Source: Chloracidobacterium thermophilum B (GTDB lineage: Bacteria; Acidobacteriota; Blastocatellia; Chloracidobacteriales; Chloracidobacteriaceae). From it: a stretch of DNA of 64,000 bases. This document shows, piece after piece, positions 58,517 through 64,000 of the stretch; within the stretch, counting starts at the first letter, position 1; each line of letters begins with the position of its first letter. Below the pieces are notes generated by a model. The model was given only the letters and a program-made list of their open reading frames with translations, had not been told where the DNA came from and made no database searches. Both the position numbers and the translations under genes were made by a program. Location: contig NC_016025.1 of assembly GCF_000226295.1 (NCBI RefSeq), forward strand, positions 372,001 through 436,000, read 5' to 3'.

Positions 58517-60358
58517 GTAACGGACATCTGCGAAGACCCCGACGGCAACCTCCGGGTAAGCACCTACACCCAGGGACTGATCCGCTGCCGTGGCGAAACC
58601 ATTGACGTGTTCACACCACCCCCCCATCCCGGAACGGACACTGTGACCTTCGGCGTCCACGAAATGTCCCTCTGTCTCCTGACCGGACGCGAAGGCGAAC
58701 TCTGGGTGGGAACGGGACGCGGGTTGTACTGCTTTCACGACGGGGCCGTGACCCCTCTGGGCGAACCCGAAGGACTTTTGGGAACCTATACCTACCCCAT
58801 CCTGCAGGACCGGGCGGGAGTGATCTGGGTCGGCACGAGCGAAGGCGGGCTGTCACGTATCGAACAGGGCAAAGTGACGGCTACCTGGGGCCAGCGTCCG
58901 GGAAAGTCGGGCCGGCCGGGGCTGCCGGGTGACGACGTCCTGGCGCTGTGTGAAGACCATACCGGCGCGCTGTGGCTCGGCTCCTCCACCGGACTGACCC
59001 GCAAGGAAGGCAACCGTTTCACCACCTACCGACCAGCCAACGGACTGAGCGGACTCCCCGTGCGCGTCATCCACGAGGAACCCGACGGCAGCCTGCTGAT
59101 TGGCGCCGGCACGACACTCTGCCGCTTTGCCGGAGGCAAGTTCACCCGGATGGGAACAAACGAAGGCTACCCCGTTCCCGACGCCCAGGTACTGTTCATC
59201 GGACGTGACCGGGATGGCAACCTGTGGATCGGCACCAATCGCGGGCTGGTCTGCCAGCGGCAGGGACGCTTCACCCTTTACGGTGTGGCGGACGGACTGC
59301 CCAACCCCAACGTCAAATACCTCTACCACGACTCACAGGGCATTCTCTGGTTTGGCACGGCCGGCGGACTGGTTCACTTCGCCAACCACCGGTTCACCGC
59401 CATCACGACCCGGCAGGGACTGTTCGACGACAACATTCACGTCATTCTGGTGGACGATCAGGATCGCTTCTGGATGTCCAGCAATCTGGGAATTTTCACC
59501 GTCCCACGGGCTGAACTCACTGCCTGCGCCGAAAAACGGCAACCCCGCGTCACATGTCGCGTGTTTGGCCCGTCCGACGGCATGCGCGACCAGGAAGGCA
59601 ACGGCAGCCGCCAGCCCGCCGGCTGCCGGGCCGCCGATGGAAGCCTGTGGTTTCCCACGACCAACGGGATCGCCATCCTCAACCCAGTCACACTGCCTTA
59701 CAACGCTTCGCCGCCACCCGTGACCATCGAACGGCTGCTGGCCGATGGGCAATCCTTGGAAAACCTGTCTCCGGTGCTGCCCGTGCACACCCAAACCGTT
59801 GAAATCCACTACACGGGTCTCAGTTTTATCCTGCCCAAGCAGGTGACCTTTGCCTATCAGCTCAGCGGTCTCAGTCAGGACTGGCAAGCCGCCGGCTCAC
59901 GGCGGACGGCTTATTTCAGCGGTCTGCCCCCCGGCACGTACACCTTCCGCGTGCGCGCTTTCAACCGCGACGGTGTGGCCAGCGCGAATGTGGCTGAAGT
60001 CAGGTTTTCCATTCCCGCGCCCTGGTACCGTACCCGCCTCGCCTATGCCGGCTACCTCCTGCTGGCGCTCAGTCTCATTGCCGAAGGCGTTCGGTGGCGG
60101 CTCGCGGCGCTGCGCCGGCTGGCCCTCCGCCTCGAACAGACCGTGGCGGCGCGTACGGCTGAAATTTACCAACAACAGGAAGCACTACGCGGCCAGCGCG
60201 ATGAAATCGAACGCAAAAACGCCGAGATGCTTGAGAGCATCCGCTACGCCGAGCGCATCCAACGGGCGCTGCTGCCACGTGCCGGACAACTCACCACAAC
60301 ACTCACCGATGCCTTCGTGGTGTATCTGCCGCGCGATATTGTCTCGGGAGACTTTTAC
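58517..60358 (+). pseudogene. Signalling protein, part 2: propeller, Y_Y_Y, TM and coiled coil
   Basis: 614 codons between the two elements. Starts VTDICEDPDGNLRVS in frame with part 1. Contains further propeller blades (GVIWVGTSEGGLSRIE; GNLWIGTNRGLVCQ), a Y_Y_Y domain (VEIHYTGLSFILPKQVTFAY; PPGTYTFRVRAFNRDG), a TM helix near the end (AGYLLLALSLIAEGV), a coiled coil, and the start of the phosphatase (YAERIQRALLP; IVSGDFY). It ends exactly at host TTAC before copy 3. Confidence 0.88.
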
Positions 60359-61727
60359 CGAAAAAACGCCGTAAAGCCCTGCACTTTAGGGCAGGGATAT
60401 AAGGCGCACGCTGTTTTATCAAGCCAAACCTGTGATAAAATAGCAGTATGAGAGTCATGGAAGCCAAGCTACTCAACGGGACAGTAGAGCAGTATCAGGC
60501 TCTGGATGAAGCCATCCGTACCGCACAGTTTGTCAGAAACAAATGTGTGCGGTACTGGATGGACAACAAGAGCGTCAACAAAGCTGTTCTCTATGCCCAC
60601 TGCAAAGACCTGGCCAAAGAGTTTGACTTTGTCAGGAAGTTAAACTCAGCGGCAAGGCAGGCAAGTGCAGAGCGAGCCTGGGCTTCCATTTCCCGGTTCC
60701 ATACCAACTGCAGAAACAAGGCGGTCAAGAAAGGGTATCCCAAGTTCAAGAAGCATTGCCGTTCTGTGGAATACAAGGTATCTGGCTGGAAGCTGTCAGG
60801 AGATGGAATGTCTATCACCTTCACTGATGGCTTCAATGCTGGTGCTTTTGCTCTGTACTGCAATGGTGAGGCAAGACACCATATCCTAAACTCCAAAATC
60901 AATCGGGTGCGGGTGATACGCAGGGCAGATGGGTACTATGCTCAGTTCTGCCTGGATGTGGAGCGCAAAGAGCGGGGAGAATACACAGGCAATGTGATTG
61001 GCATTGACTTGGGCTTAAAGGCTTTCTACACCGACCAGAACGGCAACCCTGTAGAGTATCCTAAGTTTTTGAGGCGTAGTGAAAGGAAGTTAAAGCAACA
61101 CCAGCGCAGATTAAGTCGGAAGTTCAAGAAGGGGGCAAAATCCCAATCCAAGAACTACCACAAGCAAAGAAAGCGACTGGGCAAAGTGCATCTGAAAGTC
61201 CAACGCCAGCGTAAAGACTGGGCAATTAAGCAGGCACGGTGCGTGGTGGCATCTCACGATGTCGTGGCGTATGAAGACTTGCAGGTGAAGAACCTGGTCA
61301 AAAATCATCATCTTGCCAAATCCATTCATGATGCTGGCTGGTCTCAATTCACTGCGTGGCTGGACTACTACGGCAAGGTGTGGGACAAGGCAGTCGTCAG
61401 CGTACCGCCGCAGTACACCACACAGGACTGTAGTCACTGTGGGCATAGGGTAGTAAAAACCCTATCCACCAGAACCCATAGTTGTCCTCAATGTGGATTT
61501 GAACTAGACAGAGACCAGAATGCGGCTTTGAACATCCTCAAGAAGGGACTAAGCATCTTGGGAATGGAGTGGCAAAACAGTACCTTTGGGCAAAAGGGAA
61601 CTGCCTCGAAAGAGGGAACGCTTGGGGAGAGATGCACCGCTGCTTTAGAGGGGCAACCTGATGAAGTAAGTGCGCTCGCAGAACCAAGAACAAGAATCCC
61701 CTGCCTTTAGGCAGGGGAGTATGTCAA
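60359..61727 (+). mobile_element. IS608-like TnpB-only element, copy 3
   Basis: 1369 bp, plus orientation, inserted in the SpoIIE domain between DFY and WLRN codons. Preceded by TTAC (60355-60358), ends TCAA (61724-61727). The left end hairpin CCCTGC/GCAGGG and right end hairpin CCCCTGCC/GGCAGGGG are complete. Inverted relative to copy 2. Confidence 0.94.
60448..61710 (+). CDS. tnpB: TnpB RNA-guided nuclease, copy 3
   Basis: 420 aa, nearly identical to the other two. Catalytic Asp/Glu/Asp present; differences include CSHCGHRVV and FELDRDQNAA around the zinc ribbon and third RuvC motif, which keep the Cys and Asp residues. An 8-bp inverted repeat (60414-60440) precedes the ATG and may control it. 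Guide from host sequence beyond the right end would begin TGGTTGCGTAACC. Confidence 0.93.
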   Translation: MRVMEAKLLNGTVEQYQALDEAIRTAQFVRNKCVRYWMDNKSVNKAVLYAHCKDLAKEFDFVRKLNSAARQASAERAWASISRFHTNCRNKAVKKGYPKFKKHCRSVEYKVSGWKLSGDGMSITFTDGFNAGAFALYCNGEARHHILNSKINRVRVIRRADGYYAQFCLDVERKERGEYTGNVIGIDLGLKAFYTDQNGNPVEYPKFLRRSERKLKQHQRRLSRKFKKGAKSQSKNYHKQRKRLGKVHLKVQRQRKDWAIKQARCVVASHDVVAYEDLQVKNLVKNHHLAKSIHDAGWSQFTAWLDYYGKVWDKAVVSVPPQYTTQDCSHCGHRVVKTLSTRTHSCPQCGFELDRDQNAALNILKKGLSILGMEWQNSTFGQKGTASKEGTLGERCTAALEGQPDEVSALAEPRTRIPCL

Positions 61728-62365
61728 TGGTTGCGTAACCTCGACGCCGATACGGTGCTTCTGGCCGTCGGCGACTGCACCGGGCACGGCGTACCGGGCG
61801 CGCTGATGTCCATGATCGGCATCACACTGCTCGATCGACTCATTCAGGAAGGTGTGACTGAACCGGCTCTCATTCTGGAACAGCTCCACCTTGGCATTCG
61901 CCGCGCCCTGCAGCAGGACGGTGACACCAAAACCGCCAGGACGGCATGGACATCGGACTGTGCCGCATCGAACGCGCGACTGGCCGGCTCTGCTTTTCCG
62001 GCGCGGCCCTTCGCGCTTACCTCGTGACGCCGGCCGGTGAACTCACCACCATCAAAGGCGATACGAAATCCATCGGCGGACGCCAACGCGAGGCATACCG
62101 GACCTTCACCCACCACGAGGTTGACTACGCTGACGGAACCATGCTGTACCTGCTGACCGATGGTTTCACCGACCAGAAAAACCCCACCGGTGAACGCTAT
62201 GGTTCGCGCCGAACCGGGCAGAAGCTGCAGCAAATAGCCAGCCTGCCAGCCGCCAGGCAGGCCGAAGCCCTCTCACGGGAAATCCATCTCTTTCGCGGCA
62301 CAGAAGCCCAACTCGATGACATTGCCATTGTTGGTGTCCGCCTCAAGGTGAAACATGGCGAGTAG
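61728..62365 (+). pseudogene. Signalling protein, part 3: SpoIIE/PP2C phosphatase domain, frameshifted
   Basis: Starts WLRNLDADTVLLAVGD CTGHGVPGALMSM, in frame with DFY of part 2 (SpoIIE motif GDFYW). At about 61933-61937 one base is missing: the text should read GDTKT-RQDGMDIGLCRIE but the frame shifts by one. The second frame continues to the usual end (YLLTDGFTDQKNP; LDDIAIVGVRLK) and a stop at 62363 inside a 7-bp repeat. Without the missing base the phosphatase is truncated. Confidence 0.85.
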
Positions 62366-62413
62366 CGAGTAGCGAGTAGCGAGTAGCGAGTGGCGAATAG
62401 CGAATGGGGAATG
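62358..62413 (+). repeat. Eight tandem 7-bp repeats (GCGAGTA family), left arm
   Basis: Eight heptamers: GCGAGTA four times, then GCGAGTG, GCGAATA, GCGAATG and GGGAATG. The host gene stop codon falls in the first one. Confidence 0.9.
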
Positions 62414-62514
62414 GAAAATGGAGACTGAGAAATGGAAAGTGAAAAAAGGATAGAAACATACGAACGAACCAGCCAGCTCTCCGTTATCTGCTCGCATCGT
62501 TCCTTTCCCCATCA
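62414..62514. other. Spacer between the two heptamer arrays
   Basis: About 100 bp of AT-richer, low-complexity sequence (GAAATGG-like units); no gene supported. Confidence 0.4.
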
Positions 62515-62633
62515 GCTATTCGCTATTCGCTATTCGCCACCCCCCACTCGCCACTCGCTACTTACCACTCACTACTCGCCACTCGCCACTCGCTACTCTC
62601 CACTCGCTACTCTCCACTCGCCACTCGCCCCCC
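62515..62633 (-). repeat. Heptamer repeats in inverse orientation, right arm
   Basis: About 17 degenerate heptamers (GCTATTC three times, then ACTCGCC, ACTCGCT and relatives) that are the reverse complement of the left-arm family. They reach the stop codon of the next gene. Confidence 0.88.
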
Positions 62634-63839
62634 TCACTCACGCTCCCGGATCGTCACCTGCAACGTTTCCCCTTCTGTCACAACAGCCACCCGCACCCGT
62701 AGCCGGGCGGCACAAGCGGAGACCTGCCCGGCCGGTACAGTCACAACCACCTGTTCACCATCGAGCCGTACGCTCCCACCAAACTCACGCACTACCGTCG
62801 CCACCTGAGTCAGCGCCGCGCGCCGGTTCGCCACCACCAGGCGTAAGGTCAGCGCCGTAACCGGGGCGGCTGCCCCCTGCGCATTGGCCGCCGAACCCGG
62901 TTTTGCCTTGGGGGCTTCCTTCGTTTCATCGCGTGCGCTGTCAGCAGTTCCAGTACCGGACGCTCGCCCGGCCACAGGCGGTGGAGCCCCCGCCTCCAGC
63001 GGCGGGGCCGCGGCCAAGGGACGGGCTTCCCGCCGTTCCGCCGACATCGCTTCTGCCTTGTGCGCCGTTTCATCTCCGGCTGACGGCACGGGCGCAGCGG
63101 GTACCCGCCCGGCCGGTGGCCCTGCCGGGGCGGCCAGTGGCGACGGCGCAGAGGCCACCTCAGCCCGTTGCGAGTCTTCCGCCACCCTGGCCGAACCGGC
63201 TGAGGGCCCCGACCGCTTTGATTTCCCCTCCGGCGACGCCGCTTCCGATGCCGATGCTGCCGGGTCTTTTTTCCGTGGTGCAGCACCAGCCGGTGTGGCT
63301 TCGGCGGGCAGTGCCGGACGGGCGGCATCCTCCGGCCGGGCCGGCGCCAACTCCGGCCGCGCCAGCGGCTCTGAATTTTCAGACACCTTTGACTGTGCCA
63401 GTTCATCCGGCGCCGACGGGCTGAGAACCCACCACCACAAACCGCCCCCAACCAGCAAGAACACACCTGCCGCAGCCCCCAGCGCCCAGACCGGCGAACG
63501 AACATTCCATTGCCAGGGCATCCACCCGGACAGCCACCCGGCAAATCTTCCGGTTGACCGGTCAGGCTTGGCCGCCGGCAACGACGCCGCAGGGCGCCAG
63601 CCGGCACGGGCCAGAATTTCCCCCGCCGACGGCCACCCGCTTGGCTCCGGCACGTCCCAGTGCGTTCCCTCCAACCACTTGCGCGCCGTTCGCAGCTCTT
63701 CCAGCCTTTCCCGCGCCGCCGCGGAACGCGCCAGCAAGTCGGCAACTTCCCGGTGGCGCGCCGGCGGCAGCTTGCCGTCGAGGTAATCCTCGAAGTCGCC
63801 ATACAGCGGATTGTCGAGTTCCTCGGACGCAGATGACAT
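62634..63839 (-). CDS. Anti-sigma-factor-like single-pass membrane protein
   Basis: 401 aa from ATG 63839. Cytoplasmic N-terminus with a short anti-sigma-like helical domain (FEDYLDGKLPPARHREVADLL; the usual zinc HxxxCxxC is absent), one TM helix at about 140-160 (VWALGAAAGVFLLVGGGLWWW), then a long Pro/Ala/Glu low-complexity linker and a C-terminal region (~315-400) with VVREFGGSVRLDGEQVVVTV resembling the periplasmic domain of DUF4349-like proteins. A sigma factor would be expected upstream, outside the window. Confidence 0.72.
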   Translation of the reverse strand: MSSASEELDNPLYGDFEDYLDGKLPPARHREVADLLARSAAARERLEELRTARKWLEGTHWDVPEPSGWPSAGEILARAGWRPAASLPAAKPDRSTGRFAGWLSGWMPWQWNVRSPVWALGAAAGVFLLVGGGLWWWVLSPSAPDELAQSKVSENSEPLARPELAPARPEDAARPALPAEATPAGAAPRKKDPAASASEAASPEGKSKRSGPSAGSARVAEDSQRAEVASAPSPLAAPAGPPAGRVPAAPVPSAGDETAHKAEAMSAERREARPLAAAPPLEAGAPPPVAGRASGTGTADSARDETKEAPKAKPGSAANAQGAAAPVTALTLRLVVANRRAALTQVATVVREFGGSVRLDGEQVVVTVPAGQVSACAARLRVRVAVVTEGETLQVTIRERE

Positions 63840-64000
63840 AGCCAGTCCTTCAGTTGTGGGTACAGTTGGCAAGCTGGTAGTCGCTGCCGACAGAAAAAGG
63901 TTCCGGCTGGCAGGTTATACGGCACTCAAAAATTTCAGTGTGACAACCCAAGCATGTTACAAAGCACGAACAACCGCCGTTCATTCAGCCAGTGGTGAAC
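63840..64000. other. Upstream region of the anti-sigma-like gene at the window end
   Basis: 161 bp, likely promoter region. No RNA or further coding sequence recognised. Confidence 0.35.

Noticed and set aside
62849-63925. 358-residue Arg-rich frame overlapping the anti-sigma-like gene
   Set aside because: Same-strand out-of-frame shadow; the 62634-63839 frame has TM helix and domain structure.

Overview
The window is GC-rich bacterial DNA that most resembles a member of the Acidobacteriota, possibly a thermophilic Chloracidobacterium-like organism. This is inferred from the gene mix: an Oar-type TonB receptor, a secreted VWA-domain protein, a class I HMG-CoA reductase, 2-oxoacid:ferredoxin oxidoreductase, PHA genes and a MYXAN-type CRISPR system. 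No rRNA or tRNA gene was recognised, so the assignment is not firm.

Layout. 1-9.5 kb: end of a type III export operon (sctU), then minus-strand genes for a Wzy/O-antigen-ligase-like protein, a TPR protein, a FecR-like secreted protein and a VWA protein, an SctO/FliJ coiled coil, and a PHA synthase-like gene with PhaE/phasin-like partners. 9.7-17.7 kb: TonB-dependent receptor, RND adaptor and pump, and a secreted protein made of three tandem repeats. 18-24 kb: an IS608-like TnpB element sitting in a wrecked DNA adenine methylase gene, then an osmolyte/ergothioneine-type ABC transporter (permease fused to binding protein, plus ATPase) and trpB. 24-39 kb: korAB with a CBS protein, hotdog thioesterase, HMG-CoA reductase, rnc, AsmA-like protein, methyltransferase, sugar epimerase, DsrE-like protein, diiron protein, trpD.

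39.2-56.2 kb is a complete type I CRISPR-Cas locus of the MYXAN (Dev) kind: WYL regulator, cas6, cas3, cas8 (cmx8), cas7 (devR), cas5 (devS), a cas4-cas1 fusion and cas2, followed by a leader and an array of 100 repeats with 99 spacers that ends in a decayed repeat. I counted every repeat start by hand. The array contains related spacer families and one pair of overlapping opposite-strand spacers, from which a candidate PAM (5'-ATG, shared AGATG) can be read without any external data. A strong dyad lies just upstream of the WYL regulator and is a candidate operator.

56.4-62.4 kb holds one gene for a beta-propeller/Y_Y_Y/SpoIIE-phosphatase signalling protein, interrupted by two IS608-like TnpB elements in opposite orientations. 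All three elements in the window are exactly 1369 bp, lie 3' of TTAC and end in TCAA. Removing both from the host gene restores the reading frame across each junction, but a separate one-base loss breaks the phosphatase domain. Inverted arrays of 7-bp repeats follow, then an anti-sigma-factor-like membrane protein up to the window end.
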